A stretch of DNA of 64,000 bases from Bacteroides intestinalis (GCF_003464595.1 NZ_QRZF01000023.1:26989-90988); one strand, 5' to 3'. Positions 25,607 through 35,800 are shown, numbered from the stretch's first letter. The notes: generated by a model not told the origin, from the letters alone. A program made the numbers and translations.

Positions 25607-26833
25607 GTGTTCGAACGAAAAATCATTAACGACCCGGTGTTCGGGTTCATCAATATCCCGAAGGGGTTGCTGTACGACATCGTACGGCATCCCCTTTTGC
25701 AGCGTTTAAACCGCATCAAGCAACTGGGCTTGTCGTCTGTGGTTTATCCCGGTGCACAGCACACGCGCTTTCAACATTCGTTGGGGGCTTTCCATTTGAC
25801 GAGTGAAGCTGTCCAGCAGCTCACCAGCAAAGGAAACTTCATTTTTGATAGTGAAGCCGAAGCAGTACAGGCAGCCATTCTGATGCATGACATCGGACAC
25901 GGTCCCTTCTCTCATGTACTGGAAGACACCATCGTACAGGGCGTATCTCACGAGGATATCTCCCTCATGCTGATGGAGCGTATCAACAAAGAAATGAACG
26001 GGCAACTCACACTTGCCATCCAGATATTCAAGGACGAATACCCCAAGAAGTTCCTGCACCAACTGGTCAGCGGACAACTTGACATGGACCGCATGGACTA
26101 CCTTCGCCGCGACAGTTTTTACACCGGCGTAACGGAAGGTAACATCGGCTCGGCACGCATCATCAAGATGCTCGATGTGAAAGAAGACCATCTCGTGGTA
26201 GAATCCAAGGGCATCTATTCCATTGAGAACTTCCTCACTGCCCGCCGCTTGATGTACTGGCAGGTATATCTGCACAAAACGTCCGTAGCATACGAGAAAA
26301 TGCTCATCAGCGCCCTGCTCCGTGCCAAAGAATTAGCAAGTAAAGGTGTAGAATTATTTGCTTCACCGGCATTGCGTTTTTTCCTTTACAATGACATCAA
26401 CAAGGAAACTTTCTATAACAATCCGGAGTGCCTGGAGAACTTTATCCAACTGGACGACAATGATATATGGACCGCATTAAAGGTCTGGAGCACCCACAGT
26501 GACAAGGTTTTATCCACGCTGAGCCTCGGTATGATCAACCGTAATATCTTCAAAGTGGAAATTTCTACCGAACCAATATGTGAAAAAAGAAAAAAAGAGT
26601 TAACTTTGCAAATCAGTCAGCAACTGGACATACCCCTCTCTGAAGCGAGTTATTTCGTCTCTACCCCCAGCATCGAGAAGAATATGTACGACCCGGCAGA
26701 CGATAGTATTGATATCCTTTATAAAGACGGAAGTATCAAGAATATTGCTGAAGCATCGGACATGCTCAATATTTCCCTACTGTCTAAAAAGGTAAAAAAA
26801 TACTATCTTTGCTACCAACGTTTGCATAGGTAA
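25607..26833 (+). CDS. HD-domain phosphohydrolase
   Basis: A 408-residue protein starting at GTG. The HD metal site is visible: H in [14 protein letters not shown], the HD pair in [12 protein letters not shown] near residue 95, and an Asp in [16 protein letters not shown] near 155. This pattern fits dGTPase-like or SAMHD1-like phosphohydrolases, but substrate assignment is not possible from sequence alone. Its 3' end contains a TATCTTTG promoter box for the lpx operon, so the two units overlap. Confidence 0.85.
   Translation: MFERKIINDPVFGFINIPKGLLYDIVRHPLLQRLNRIKQLGLSSVVYPGAQHTRFQHSLGAFHLTSEAVQQLTSKGNFIFDSEAEAVQAAILMHDIGHGPFSHVLEDTIVQGVSHEDISLMLMERINKEMNGQLTLAIQIFKDEYPKKFLHQLVSGQLDMDRMDYLRRDSFYTGVTEGNIGSARIIKMLDVKEDHLVVESKGIYSIENFLTARRLMYWQVYLHKTSVAYEKMLISALLRAKELASKGVELFASPALRFFLYNDINKETFYNNPECLENFIQLDDNDIWTALKVWSTHSDKVLSTLSLGMINRNIFKVEISTEPICEKRKKELTLQISQQLDIPLSEASYFVSTPSIEKNMYDPADDSIDILYKDGSIKNIAEASDMLNISLLSKKVKKYYLCYQRLHR
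26804..26811 (+). promoter_or_regulatory. Promoter -7 box for lpx operon, inside the upstream gene
   Basis: TATCTTTG fits TAnnTTTG and lies inside the last codons of the HD-domain gene, 108 bases before lpxD. It would give the lipid A genes their own transcript. Confidence 0.45.
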
Positions 26834-26918
26834 GTATAAAATATTCACCCAAGGACAAGGAAATATAAAAAAAAAGTCCGTTATTTGTGATTTGAAACCA
26901 TCTAACAAGAATAAGACA

Positions 26919-27959
26919 ATGGAGTTCTCTGCTAAACAAATTGCAACATTTATCCAAGGAGAAATCGTTGGAGACGAGAATGCAACTGTACATACTTTTG
27001 CCAAGATAGAAGAAGGCATCCCCGGTGCTATATCGTTTCTGTCAAACCCCAAATATACATCTTATATCTACGAGACCCAAGCCAGTATTGTATTGGTAAA
27101 CAAGGACTTTGTTCCTGAGCAGGAAATAAAAGCTACTTTAATAAAAGTAGATAACGCCTACGAAAGTTTGGCTAAACTGCTCAACCTTTACGAACAAAGT
27201 AAGCCTAAACGTGTTGGTATTGATCCGTTAGCTTTCGTTGCAGAAACTGCTAAAATCGGAAAGGATGTTTACATTGCGCCCTTTGCTTGCATTGGTGAAT
27301 ATGCAGAAGTAGGAGACAATACAATGATACATCCGCATGCGACTATCGGTAGTGGTGCCAAAATAGGTAACGACTGTATTATATATGCCAGCGCAACCGT
27401 TTATCATGACTGCCGGATAGGCAATCATTGTGTTCTGCACTCCGGTAGCGTGATCGGTGCAGACGGCTTCGGCTTCGCTCCCACCCCTGAAGGGTATGAA
27501 AAGATCCCCCAAATCGGTATTGTAATACTGGAAGATAATGTAGAGATAGGCGCAAACACTTGTGTAGACCGTGCTACAATGGGAGCAACCATCGTACACA
27601 AAGGCGTAAAGTTGGATAATCTGATACAGGTGGCTCACAATGACGAGATAGGTGCACATACTGTTATGGCAGCACAAGTAGGCATAGCAGGTTCCACAAA
27701 AATAGGTGAATGGTGTATGTTCGGCGGTCAGGTAGGCATTGCAGGACACAGCCATATTGGTAATAAAGTAAGTCTCGGTGCCCAGTCAGGCATACCGGGC
27801 GACTTGAAAGACGGCAGCCAGTTGATTGGCACGCCGCCAATGGAATTGAAACAATATTTCAAAGCTTCCATTGCTCAACGGAGTTTACCCGAGATGTTGA
27901 AGGAAATCCGCCAGCTCCGTAAAGAACTGAATGAATTAAAACAACAAATAAATAAGTAA
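26919..27959 (+). CDS. lpxD: UDP-3-O-acylglucosamine N-acyltransferase
   Basis: Third step of lipid A synthesis, adding the N-linked hydroxyacyl chain. An upstream TTG frame exists, but [24 protein letters not shown] is the family N-terminus, so I start at the ATG at 26919 (346 residues). After the N-terminal uridine-binding domain come left-handed beta-helix hexapeptide repeats ([20 protein letters not shown] and so on), the catalytic-His region [25 protein letters not shown], and a C-terminal helix. First gene of lpxD-lpxC/fabZ-lpxA, with three bases to the next gene. Confidence 0.95.
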   Translation: MEFSAKQIATFIQGEIVGDENATVHTFAKIEEGIPGAISFLSNPKYTSYIYETQASIVLVNKDFVPEQEIKATLIKVDNAYESLAKLLNLYEQSKPKRVGIDPLAFVAETAKIGKDVYIAPFACIGEYAEVGDNTMIHPHATIGSGAKIGNDCIIYASATVYHDCRIGNHCVLHSGSVIGADGFGFAPTPEGYEKIPQIGIVILEDNVEIGANTCVDRATMGATIVHKGVKLDNLIQVAHNDEIGAHTVMAAQVGIAGSTKIGEWCMFGGQVGIAGHSHIGNKVSLGAQSGIPGDLKDGSQLIGTPPMELKQYFKASIAQRSLPEMLKEIRQLRKELNELKQQINK

Positions 27960-27962
27960 CAA

Positions 27963-29348
27963 ATGTTGAAACAAAAGACTCTGAAAGACAGTTTCTCCCT
28001 TAGTGGTAAAGGTCTTCATACGGGACTCGACCTGACCGTTACTTTCAATCCGGCTCCGGACAACCACGGGTATAAAATCCAGCGCATCGATTTGGAAGGA
28101 CAACCTACCATTGATGCGGTTGCGGATAATGTGACTGAAACCACTCGCGGCACCGTCCTTTCCAAGAATGGTGTGAAGGTTAGCACTGTAGAGCACGGCA
28201 TGGCAGCCCTTTATGCCTTAGGCATAGACAACTGCCTAATACAAGTCAACGGTCCTGAGTTTCCTATTCTGGACGGTAGCGCCCAATATTATGCACAAGA
28301 AATAGAGCGCGTAGGTACAGAAGAACAAAATGCCGTTAAAGATTTCTATATCATCAAGTCAAAAATCGAATTTCGCGATGAGAAGACAGGCTCTTCCATC
28401 ATTGTGTTGCCCGATGAGAATTTCAGCCTGAACGTACTGGTATCTTACGACTCGACTATCATTCCTAATCAATTTGCAACGTTGGAAGATATGTCGAAAT
28501 TCAAAGAAGAAGTAGCCGGTAGCCGCACATTCGTATTCGTACGTGAGATCGAACCCTTGTTGCAAGCTGGTCTCATCAAAGGAGGCGACTTGGACAATGC
28601 TATCGTAATCTACGAACGCGAAATGTCTCAGGAAGACTTTGACAAGCTGGCTGATGTGATGGGAGTTCCCCACATGAATGCTAAACAATTGGGTTACATC
28701 AATCACAAACCGTTGGTATGGGCCAATGAATGTGCCCGTCACAAATTGCTCGACGTAATTGGCGACCTGGCGTTGATAGGTAAGCCTATCAAGGGACGCA
28801 TCATTGCTACACGTCCGGGACATACCATTAATAACAAGTTCGCCCGCCAGATGCGTAAGGAAATCCGCCTGCACGATATACAGGCTCCGACCTATGACTG
28901 CAACCGCGAACCCGTCATGGATGTAAACCGTATCCGCGAACTGTTGCCACACCGTTACCCATTCCAATTAGTGGATAAGGTTATCGAAATCGGTGCTAAT
29001 TATATCGTAGGCGTGAAGAATATCACTGCCAATGAACCTTTCTTTCAGGGCCACTTTCCACAAGAACCGGTAATGCCGGGTGTATTGCAGATTGAAGCCA
29101 TGGCACAGGTAGGCGGTCTACTCGTACTAAACTCGGTAGACGAACCCGAACGTTACTCTACCTACTTCATGAAAATAGATGGAGTGAAGTTCCGTCAAAA
29201 AGTGGTGCCGGGTGATACACTGGTCTTCCGTGTAGAATTGCTTGCACCTATCCGTCGTGGTATTTCTACAATGAAAGGATATGCATTCGTAGGTGAAAAA
29301 GTAGTTTGCGAAGCAGAGTTTATGGCACAAATAGTTAAGAACAAATAA
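27963..29348 (+). CDS. lpxC/fabZ: Bifunctional LpxC deacetylase / FabZ dehydratase
   Basis: A 461-residue fusion usual in Bacteroidetes. Residues 1-305 are LpxC, the zinc deacetylase that commits to lipid A: KGLHTG near the start, VEHGMAALYALGIDN, and the HKPLVWANECARHKLLDVIGDL zinc-ligand region. Residues about 318-461 are FabZ, the 3-hydroxyacyl-ACP dehydratase, starting IRELLPHRYPFQLVD with the catalytic HFPQEPVMPGVLQIEAMAQ. The fusion links fatty acid elongation to lipid A synthesis. It is three bases after lpxD and nine before lpxA. Confidence 0.96.
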   Translation: MLKQKTLKDSFSLSGKGLHTGLDLTVTFNPAPDNHGYKIQRIDLEGQPTIDAVADNVTETTRGTVLSKNGVKVSTVEHGMAALYALGIDNCLIQVNGPEFPILDGSAQYYAQEIERVGTEEQNAVKDFYIIKSKIEFRDEKTGSSIIVLPDENFSLNVLVSYDSTIIPNQFATLEDMSKFKEEVAGSRTFVFVREIEPLLQAGLIKGGDLDNAIVIYEREMSQEDFDKLADVMGVPHMNAKQLGYINHKPLVWANECARHKLLDVIGDLALIGKPIKGRIIATRPGHTINNKFARQMRKEIRLHDIQAPTYDCNREPVMDVNRIRELLPHRYPFQLVDKVIEIGANYIVGVKNITANEPFFQGHFPQEPVMPGVLQIEAMAQVGGLLVLNSVDEPERYSTYFMKIDGVKFRQKVVPGDTLVFRVELLAPIRRGISTMKGYAFVGEKVVCEAEFMAQIVKNK

Positions 29349-29356
29349 TTCAAAGC

Positions 29357-30124
29357 ATGATAAGTCCCTTAGCGTATATTCATCCCGAGGCAAAAATCGG
29401 GGAAAACGTAGAGATTGCTCCTTTCGTATTCATCGACAAGAATGTGGTAATCGGCGATAATAATAAGATTATGGCAAATGCCAACATTCTGTACGGTTCG
29501 CGTATCGGCAATGGAAATACCATTTTTCCGGGAGCTGTTATCGGTGCTATTCCTCAGGACCTGAAGTTCAGAGGAGAAGAGAGTACCGCTGAAATCGGCG
29601 ACAACAATACTATTCGTGAAAATGTTACCATCAACCGTGGTACAGCTGCCAAAGGTAGAACCATCATAGGTAATAATAACTTGTTGATGGAAGGTGTGCA
29701 CGTAGCTCACGATGCCCTTGTCGGTAACTATTGTATCATTGGGAACTCTACCAAAATGGCAGGTGAGATTGTAATAGACGATTTCTCCATTATCAGTGCC
29801 AATGTATTGATGCATCAGTTCTGCCGTGTAGGTGGATATGGCATGATACAAGGCGGTTGCCGTTTCAGTAAGGATATTCCGCCATACATCATTGCAGGCC
29901 GGGAGCCTATCGCATACAGTGGTATCAATACTATTGGTTTGCGCCGTCGCGGGTTCTCTAATGAAACGATTGAAAGCATACACAATGCATACCGTATCAT
30001 TTACCAAAGTGGCTTGAACACTTCAGATGCATTAAAGAAAATAGAAGAAGAAATTCCGACGAGCCCGGAAATTGAATACATTATCAGCTTCATCCGTGAC
30101 TCCGAACGTGGTATTATTAGGTGA
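29357..30124 (+). CDS. lpxA: UDP-N-acetylglucosamine acyltransferase
   Basis: First step of lipid A synthesis, acylating UDP-GlcNAc. The 255-residue protein opens with ISPLAYIHPEAKIGENVEI hexapeptide repeats and contains NRGT, the catalytic-His block GVHVAHDALVGNYCIIGN, the YGMIQGGCRFSKDIPPYII region that sets acyl-chain length, and a C-terminal helical domain. Ends the lpx operon; the next gene follows after 23 bases. Confidence 0.95.
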   Translation: MISPLAYIHPEAKIGENVEIAPFVFIDKNVVIGDNNKIMANANILYGSRIGNGNTIFPGAVIGAIPQDLKFRGEESTAEIGDNNTIRENVTINRGTAAKGRTIIGNNNLLMEGVHVAHDALVGNYCIIGNSTKMAGEIVIDDFSIISANVLMHQFCRVGGYGMIQGGCRFSKDIPPYIIAGREPIAYSGINTIGLRRRGFSNETIESIHNAYRIIYQSGLNTSDALKKIEEEIPTSPEIEYIISFIRDSERGIIR

Positions 30125-30147
30125 TAAAACGATAAAGTAATTAGAAT

Positions 30148-30708
30148 ATGATATACAGATTTACACTTATCTCCGATGAAGTGGATGACTTCGTAAGAGA
30201 AATACAAATTGACCCGGAAGCTACATTCTACGACTTCCATGAGGCTATAGTGAAGTCAGTAGGCTATACTAACGACCAGATGACTTCTTTCTTCATCTGT
30301 GATGATGATTGGGAAAAAGAAAAGGAAATTACACTGGAAGAGATGGATGACAATCCGGAAATGGACAGCTGGGTAATGAAAGACACCACTATCAGCGAAC
30401 TGATAGAAGATGAAAAGCAAAAGTTACTCTATGTGTTCGACTACATGACAGAACGCTGTTTCTTCATTGAACTTTCTGAGATCATTACCGGAAAGGAAAT
30501 GAAAGGTGCCAAGTGTACCAAGAAGGAAGGCGATGCCCCGAAACAGACAATTGACTTCGAAGAAATGGCAGCCAATAGCGGATCACTCGATCTGGATGAA
30601 AACTTCTATGGAGACCAGGACTTTGATTTGGAAGATTTCGACCAGGAAGGTTTCGACATAGGCGGAGGCGAAGGTGGCGCAGCACCGTTCGAGGAAGAAA
30701 AGTTCTAA
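30148..30708 (+). CDS. pRiA4b ORF-3-like protein
   Basis: A 186-residue protein of the family sometimes labelled IS1096 passenger TnpR-like or plasmid pRiA4b ORF-3-like. It opens with YRFTLISDEVDDFVREIQIDPEATFYDFHEAI, the family's beta-grasp start, and has FFICDDDWEKEKEI and LLYVFDYMTERCFFIEL. The C-terminal 60 residues are strongly acidic and end in Gly/Glu. Despite the family name there is no sign of a mobile element here. Function unknown; it may be the last gene of the lpx transcript. Confidence 0.8.
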   Translation: MIYRFTLISDEVDDFVREIQIDPEATFYDFHEAIVKSVGYTNDQMTSFFICDDDWEKEKEITLEEMDDNPEMDSWVMKDTTISELIEDEKQKLLYVFDYMTERCFFIELSEIITGKEMKGAKCTKKEGDAPKQTIDFEEMAANSGSLDLDENFYGDQDFDLEDFDQEGFDIGGGEGGAAPFEEEKF

Positions 30709-30725
30709 TATTATTTTAGATTTTT

Positions 30726-30807
30726 CATCCGCAGATAACGCGGATAACACAGATTTGAAAGACTTAAGCCTAGAAGAGATCTGCGTTATCCGCGTTATCT
30801 GCGGATG
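30726..30807. repeat. 29-base inverted repeat before miaA
   Basis: The left arm 30726-30754 and right arm 30779-30807 match at 28 of 29 positions around a 24-base loop. The arms are built from a nine-base unit repeated with small changes (CGCAGATAA, CGCGGATAA, CACAGAT). No U-run follows. Confidence 0.85.
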
Positions 30808-30836
30808 GGAAATTATTCTCTAAATACCATTTCCTT

Positions 30837-31733
30837 ATGAAAACCCTGATAGTGCTTATTGGACCGACCGGAGTCGGAAAGACCGAACTCAGCCTGCGGC
30901 TGGCAGAGCATTACCAAACTTGCATTGTTTCCGCAGACTCCCGGCAACTCTATGCCGACTTGAGAATAGGAACAGCAGCCCCTACCCCCGAGCAACTGCA
31001 ACGCGTGAAACATTACCTTGTAGGAACCTTGCAACTCACCGATTATTACAGTGCCGCTCAATATGAAACGGAGGTACTGAAACTTCTGGAAACCTTATTT
31101 ACCGAACAGGATGCAGTATTGCTTACCGGTGGCTCTATGATGTATGTGGATGCCGTTTGCAAAGGCATTGACGATATTCCGACCGTAGATGCTGAAACAC
31201 GCCAAGTGATGCTGCATAAGTATGAAACGGAAGGTCTGGAGAGATTGTGTGCAGAGCTAAAGTTACTCGATCCGGAATACTACAAAATAGTAGACCTGAA
31301 GAATCCTAAGCGCGTAATCCATGCACTGGAGATATGCTATATGACAGGGAAGACCTACACCTCATTCCGCACCCAACAAAAGAAAGAGCGCCCTTTCCGC
31401 ATCATCAAAATAGGATTGACGCGCGATCGGGAAGAACTTTACGACCGCATTAACCGACGGGTAAAGATTATGATAGAGGATGGCTTGGAAGAAGAAGCCA
31501 GAAAGGTATATCCTTATCGGGCACTTAATTCATTGAACACGGTAGGTTATAAAGAGATGTTCAAATATCTGGACGGAGAATGGACCTTGCCTTTCGCTAT
31601 AGAGAAAATCCAACAGAACTCCCGCATCTATTCGCGCAAGCAAATGACATGGTTCAAGAGAGATGAAGAAATCCGTTGGTTCCATCCGGAACAAGAAACG
31701 GAGATACTGGCGTACCTCCGTTCGGTAATGTAA
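30837..31733 (+). CDS. miaA: tRNA dimethylallyltransferase
   Basis: Adds a dimethylallyl group to A37 of tRNAs that read codons starting with U. The 298-residue protein has the P-loop [11 protein letters not shown] at residues 8-18, [34 protein letters not shown] and the [20 protein letters not shown] substrate region. The C-terminal [17 protein letters not shown] segment is also characteristic. The strong hairpin upstream separates it from the lpx unit. It converges with the C45-like hydrolase. Confidence 0.95.
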   Translation: MKTLIVLIGPTGVGKTELSLRLAEHYQTCIVSADSRQLYADLRIGTAAPTPEQLQRVKHYLVGTLQLTDYYSAAQYETEVLKLLETLFTEQDAVLLTGGSMMYVDAVCKGIDDIPTVDAETRQVMLHKYETEGLERLCAELKLLDPEYYKIVDLKNPKRVIHALEICYMTGKTYTSFRTQQKKERPFRIIKIGLTRDREELYDRINRRVKIMIEDGLEEEARKVYPYRALNSLNTVGYKEMFKYLDGEWTLPFAIEKIQQNSRIYSRKQMTWFKRDEEIRWFHPEQETEILAYLRSVM

Positions 31734-31736
31734 GTT

Positions 31737-32984
31737 CTATTCTGATTCCAGTAAACTCTGATAAATCATTCTGATGGATGATTCCAGTTCGTCATACAAC
31801 TTCGGTATTGCTTGGATATCGAGGCTTCCTTTTTGGTGCCACTCTTCCAGCAATGACTTCGTCGTACGGAATACTTCATCTTCTACCGCAGTAATTGCTG
31901 TCATATAACCGTCACCTTTCTCAGGGCTATACAATCTCTCCCAATTCAGATAACGTCCGGTACCCATTCCCTGCTTATAGCTGAAAACTCTGTCTGCCAA
32001 AAGAAGTGACCAATCACTGAGCTGAGCTGCCTCATGTTCTTTGCCGAAACGTACCATTCCGGGAAGAAGTTTACCGGCATCTTTCACCCACAACGGAACA
32101 GCTATACCGGTAGGAGGATAACCTAACAGTGTCCACATGGTAGTCAGTTCGGCTTTCTCGCCCGGTTTCACACCTTGGACCACTACCGAACACGATGTAC
32201 TGCTACGCGGAATGAAATCCTGATCTACAAACCAACCCGATGCCTGAGGACGATTATACGCTCCGCTACGCAAATCAATATCCAGCATACGATTACGGAA
32301 CGAACGGGATAAATCATTGAAAATAAACTGTGGGGTAATGCTACCTGTGGCCGAAGCTTTCATCAGCACCTGGTCTGCTTCCATATAGCGCACATAGCCG
32401 GCCCCCTCGTTCACCTTACCTGCAAAAGAGAAGTTAGTACGAGCAATATAACCATAAGGAGCATCCTTCGGGTTATTGGCATCATACATCACATATTTAT
32501 AATAATCTACTTCAAACATAGCTGCACCGCCTTGTGCATCGATCACACCGAAATTAGCTTCGATATCGCTAGGTTTGGAAATAGTATCCAGAAAATGGCA
32601 GAAGTCCGCTACCGTAGCACAAACTTCAAGTGCACGATAAATAACACGCCCATTGGCTGCTCCCCGTTCTTCATCACCTTTTATATCCACCAGGTTATAC
32701 GATTGTGTATTCATCAAAGCAAATCCTGCAGAGTTAGTTCCCATCCATGCCTCTTTCAGATATGCATTGGCACTATTCACTACAGCAATAAAGTCATACT
32801 TCTCGCCTTTCACATAGTCAACATGATTTCGCATAAAGTCTGTATCACGGTTTTTCCAAAGCAGGGGACGACCGTCAGGGGTCACTTTACCCGATACAAC
32901 AGCAGAAGTGCAGGCTTGCACAGGAGTAGCGAACAAAACGATTGCTACCGCACATAAGATTAATAAGGATATTTGTTTCAACAT
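31737..32984 (-). CDS. Exported Ntn-hydrolase, C45/choloylglycine-like
   Basis: A 415-residue exported amide hydrolase. A signal peptide of 24 residues ends PVQA, leaving Cys25 as the new N-terminus in CTSAVVSG; in this fold that Cys is the nucleophile. The following RPLLWKNRDTD and WMGTNSAGFALMNT segments match acyl-CoA:6-APA acyltransferase/bile-salt-hydrolase-type proteins. Substrates in the family include penicillins, bile salts and N-acyl amides; none can be chosen here. The same Cys could be read as a lipobox, but the Ntn reading explains the motif better. Confidence 0.82.
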   Translation of the reverse strand: MLKQISLLILCAVAIVLFATPVQACTSAVVSGKVTPDGRPLLWKNRDTDFMRNHVDYVKGEKYDFIAVVNSANAYLKEAWMGTNSAGFALMNTQSYNLVDIKGDEERGAANGRVIYRALEVCATVADFCHFLDTISKPSDIEANFGVIDAQGGAAMFEVDYYKYVMYDANNPKDAPYGYIARTNFSFAGKVNEGAGYVRYMEADQVLMKASATGSITPQFIFNDLSRSFRNRMLDIDLRSGAYNRPQASGWFVDQDFIPRSSTSCSVVVQGVKPGEKAELTTMWTLLGYPPTGIAVPLWVKDAGKLLPGMVRFGKEHEAAQLSDWSLLLADRVFSYKQGMGTGRYLNWERLYSPEKGDGYMTAITAVEDEVFRTTKSLLEEWHQKGSLDIQAIPKLYDELESSIRMIYQSLLESE

Positions 32985-33012
32985 AAGTCATCAGATATTT
33001 GGGAAGTTGATA

Positions 33013-33020
33013 CAAAAATA
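33013..33020 (-). promoter_or_regulatory. Promoter -7 box for Ntn-hydrolase
   Basis: TATTTTTG on the minus strand fits TAnnTTTG, 29 bases before the start codon of the Ntn-hydrolase gene. No clear -33 box is seen. Confidence 0.4.
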
Positions 33021-33094
33021 AGATTTTCTACTAAAGAAGTATTCAAAAAGATCAGAATTATTTAGTTCCGGTTGAATATCTCAATAGGATTAAT

Positions 33095-33102
33095 TACTTT
33101 TG
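33095..33102 (+). promoter_or_regulatory. Promoter -7 box for thioredoxin-like lipoprotein
   Basis: TACTTTTG fits TAnnTTTG, 25 bases before the ATG at 33127. This placement argues against the TTG start further upstream. Confidence 0.45.
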
Positions 33103-33126
33103 AACGCAACTAAAAAGTACAGTACT

Positions 33127-34302
33127 ATGAAACCACTTATTCCACTGGCAATATTTATATTCATTCTCACAGTCAGTTCTTGCACTACGGCACCTAACTT
33201 CCGAATAGATGGTACAACGCAGGGAATACAAATCGGGGACACACTTATTCTTACCCACCATCTGCTGCCGGACTGGAAAGAAGGCGACCGTGATACTTTC
33301 ATAGCAACAAAAGAAGGAAAATTTTCTTTCTGCAAACAGACGGATGAGACAAAGCTTTACATCATAACCTACCATCCTTCCCAAACGGAACCTTTAAGAT
33401 ATTGCAATCGTGGCTTTGTATTCTATGCCCGTCCGGGCGATCATCTGAAAGTAAAGGGGAATGTAGAGTTCTTTCCTGCCATGCACAAGGAGGGCGGAAT
33501 GTATGATGATCCGCGTCTACAACGCATCCTAACCCTGGAAGATAGTATAACAGTGGAACAAAACAAAATATACCGCAAACTATACTATTTTGCAAACCTG
33601 CGAGGCACCCCACAGGCCAATCCCGACTCTATGATGTATTATAACCAAGCATACAGTCAATGCCGTTCCAGCGAACTAAGTGAAGCTCTGAAAGAATTCC
33701 GCAATACGGCAGATGACAGTGAATATGCCGCTTGGGAATATCTGCAAGCCGTAAACAGAGTCTCCTATTCGGAAGCTGCAGAAAGATTCACTCGTTTTAC
33801 TCCCGAAATTAAATCATCGACTATCGGAAGAAAACTGGAACAGTTGCTCAAGGTCATGAAAAATATAGAACCGGGAAACACCCCAAGCGAGTTTACCGTA
33901 ATCACTTCTGATAGTGCCCGTGTTTCTTTGTCGGACTACCGTGGTAAATATTTACTTATTTATCATTGGGGATATGGATGTCCTGGAACTACCTGGGTAC
34001 ATCCGCGCTTATTGAAACTCTACGAAGAATACCACGATAAAGGTTTTGAAATCTTAGGATTCACTGGCGATAAGCAACCAGAAACTCTCTCTCAAGACTC
34101 AGAAGTTGCTTCACTGTTTTATCCACCCTGGGCCACTGTATATACAAATCAAAAGGGAAATAGCTTTATTGCCGATGATTATTACTTCAACGGAGTTCCT
34201 ATCCTGATGGTTATCTCACCCGAAGGAAAAACTCTTCTGAGGGGATATAGCGGCATCTATCAGCCCCTCAAAGAATTATTAGAAAAGGAGATGGGTAAAT
34301 AA
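33127..34302 (+). CDS. TlpA-like lipoprotein lacking the second active-site Cys
   Basis: A 391-residue lipoprotein; the signal ends TVSSC (lipobox). The N-terminal part fits the DUF4369-like beta domain common before Bacteroides TlpA proteins. The thioredoxin fold is in the last 140 residues, with YHWGYGCPGTTW where a reducing pair would be CxxC. Cys285 is kept but the resolving position is Thr, so the protein cannot cycle a normal disulfide. A peroxiredoxin-like or chaperone role is possible. It converges on the accessory operon that encodes two intact TlpA proteins. Confidence 0.8.
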   Translation: MKPLIPLAIFIFILTVSSCTTAPNFRIDGTTQGIQIGDTLILTHHLLPDWKEGDRDTFIATKEGKFSFCKQTDETKLYIITYHPSQTEPLRYCNRGFVFYARPGDHLKVKGNVEFFPAMHKEGGMYDDPRLQRILTLEDSITVEQNKIYRKLYYFANLRGTPQANPDSMMYYNQAYSQCRSSELSEALKEFRNTADDSEYAAWEYLQAVNRVSYSEAAERFTRFTPEIKSSTIGRKLEQLLKVMKNIEPGNTPSEFTVITSDSARVSLSDYRGKYLLIYHWGYGCPGTTWVHPRLLKLYEEYHDKGFEILGFTGDKQPETLSQDSEVASLFYPPWATVYTNQKGNSFIADDYYFNGVPILMVISPEGKTLLRGYSGIYQPLKELLEKEMGK

Positions 34303-34318
34303 AAAGGCGGATAATTTC

Positions 34319-34924
34319 TTATTCATATTCTCCCCTTATGAAAATCATTGGTTTAATATAGATTTCCAAAGTTCCGTCTGCACCGGTTTTCACTTCCATT
34401 TGTTCGATGTTCGTTTGGTACGCAGTGCTGGCCGGAACTTCTTTGCCATCAATATAATAACGTGCATTTCGCCTGTCAACACCTCTCGGTTTCAGCAACT
34501 CATCAATCTGCTTAATCGTTTTTTCTTCCTTCACTTGCTGTGGAGTTTTCAGTTTCAGAACTATGACTCCATTTATTCCACGCGTACCATAAATAGCAGT
34601 AGCCGAAGCATCTTTCAAAATATCAATACTTTCAATGTGCATAGGATTCAATGCCGCAAAGATTTCATAAGGAAGCTCTATCCCATTTACAATGTATAAA
34701 GGCTCATTGGATGGAATAGGAATGCGGTCTCTGATAACCAATGTACCATCTTTCTTCGGAGACTGTGTCACAAGTGTGTCATTCTTCAAAGTATCTTTGA
34801 AAATTACAAGCTCCTCCATGAAAGGGGCTTCAGCATGAATAGATATAGCGGCAGACATTACTAATAATAGAAATACTCCCCAAAAGAAGCTATATCCCTG
34901 GTGAATTTGTTTTCTTTGTCTCAT
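34319..34924 (-). CDS. Stand-alone TonB-plug-like exported protein
   Basis: A 201-residue protein; I start at MRQRKQIHQG because it gives a proper signal helix (about residues 10-28). The middle is a plug-domain-like block: PLYIVNGIELP, then HIESIDILKDASATAIYGTRGINGVIVLKLK, the signature seen in SusC-type receptor plugs. No barrel follows. The same motif occurs in the BlaR1-like protein of this operon. It is last in the minus-strand operon, 91 bases after the TlpA gene. It may bind TonB-system or sensor components, but this is inferred. Confidence 0.75.
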   Translation of the reverse strand: MRQRKQIHQGYSFFWGVFLLLVMSAAISIHAEAPFMEELVIFKDTLKNDTLVTQSPKKDGTLVIRDRIPIPSNEPLYIVNGIELPYEIFAALNPMHIESIDILKDASATAIYGTRGINGVIVLKLKTPQQVKEEKTIKQIDELLKPRGVDRRNARYYIDGKEVPASTAYQTNIEQMEVKTGADGTLEIYIKPMIFIRGEYE

Positions 34925-35015
34925 AGCATTATCTTTTAAGTGATAGAATCTAAACCGTCTCAAACAAAAATACTTAAAAGTAATGATTTAAACAAAAAAA
35001 TAAGAAACAAAGTAT

Positions 35016-35783
35016 TTATTCAGCAGATAATTCCTTTAACCTATCAAGCAGATATGCTCGTTTACTCTCGCTTGTACCTTCTTCCCAATAGCGGATAATA
35101 CCTTTCTTATCTACCAACACTGTAGTCGGTGTAACCTGTACTTTAAACAGATTGAAGAAAAATAATTCATCGGCAATATGTGTAAAAAGGAAAGGACGGT
35201 TCTCCACAATCTTCTTTATTTGTTCCGGCGTATTCCAAGTCGTAGAAAAATAAGTCACATTCGGGCAGATCTTCATCCATTCATTCAAATCCGGCATCTC
35301 TTTGATACAAGGTCGGCAACCCGTATGCCAATAATTCAGCACGAAAGGCTTTCCGAGAATATCCGCTTTTGTCCATACTCGTCCTGCCGTATCCTTTACT
35401 TCAAAATCCGGAAATGGCTTACCTACCCATTTATCAAGAGTAATCGTATTACTTCCGGCAACCGCCATCGGTTTTTGTGTCCCGGAACGTGAGATCATCA
35501 ATAACTCCTCCCCTCCGGGTACTTTTTCTACCGGAACCCGGTATTTCATCGCATAATCCGGTAATTTTTTTCCCTTATTCAGGCGTATCTCCAATGCTGT
35601 ATGTCCTTTTTCATCTGTCAACATAATCATTTGAGCTCCTTCATCATTCCGAATTCCCGGTGGCATACCATTGAAAAAGCATCCGTCAATGAGAACAAAC
35701 TTGTCACCAGTAGTCTGGGCAGAGCAGAGCCCCGCCCAAACAAACATCATAAAGAAAAACAAAAAGAGAGAATTTCGTGTCAT
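35016..35783 (-). CDS. TlpA-family thiol-disulfide protein
   Basis: A 255-residue exported protein with a signal peptide (residues 1-22) and a short N-terminal beta domain. The C-terminal thioredoxin fold has the active site CRPC at about residues 153-156 in NYWHTGCRPCIKEMPDL and the cis-Pro in VTPTTVLVD. It is probably a periplasmic thiol reductase. Fifth gene of the operon that begins with BlaI, 17 bases after the propeller gene. Confidence 0.86.
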   Translation of the reverse strand: MTRNSLFLFFFMMFVWAGLCSAQTTGDKFVLIDGCFFNGMPPGIRNDEGAQMIMLTDEKGHTALEIRLNKGKKLPDYAMKYRVPVEKVPGGEELLMISRSGTQKPMAVAGSNTITLDKWVGKPFPDFEVKDTAGRVWTKADILGKPFVLNYWHTGCRPCIKEMPDLNEWMKICPNVTYFSTTWNTPEQIKKIVENRPFLFTHIADELFFFNLFKVQVTPTTVLVDKKGIIRYWEEGTSESKRAYLLDRLKELSAE

Positions 35784-35800
35784 AATAGTAGTATTTAATT

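Noticed and set aside
26892..26918. TTG start for lpxD
   Set aside because: The nine extra residues are not typical, and the ATG at 26919 matches the family start.
30148..30708. Mobile element, because of the IS1096 passenger name of the family
   Set aside because: There are no transposase, terminal repeats or target duplication nearby; the gene sits behind the lipid A operon.
33100..33126. TTG start for the thioredoxin-like lipoprotein
   Set aside because: It overlaps the promoter box at 33095-33102 and would put residues before the lipoprotein signal.
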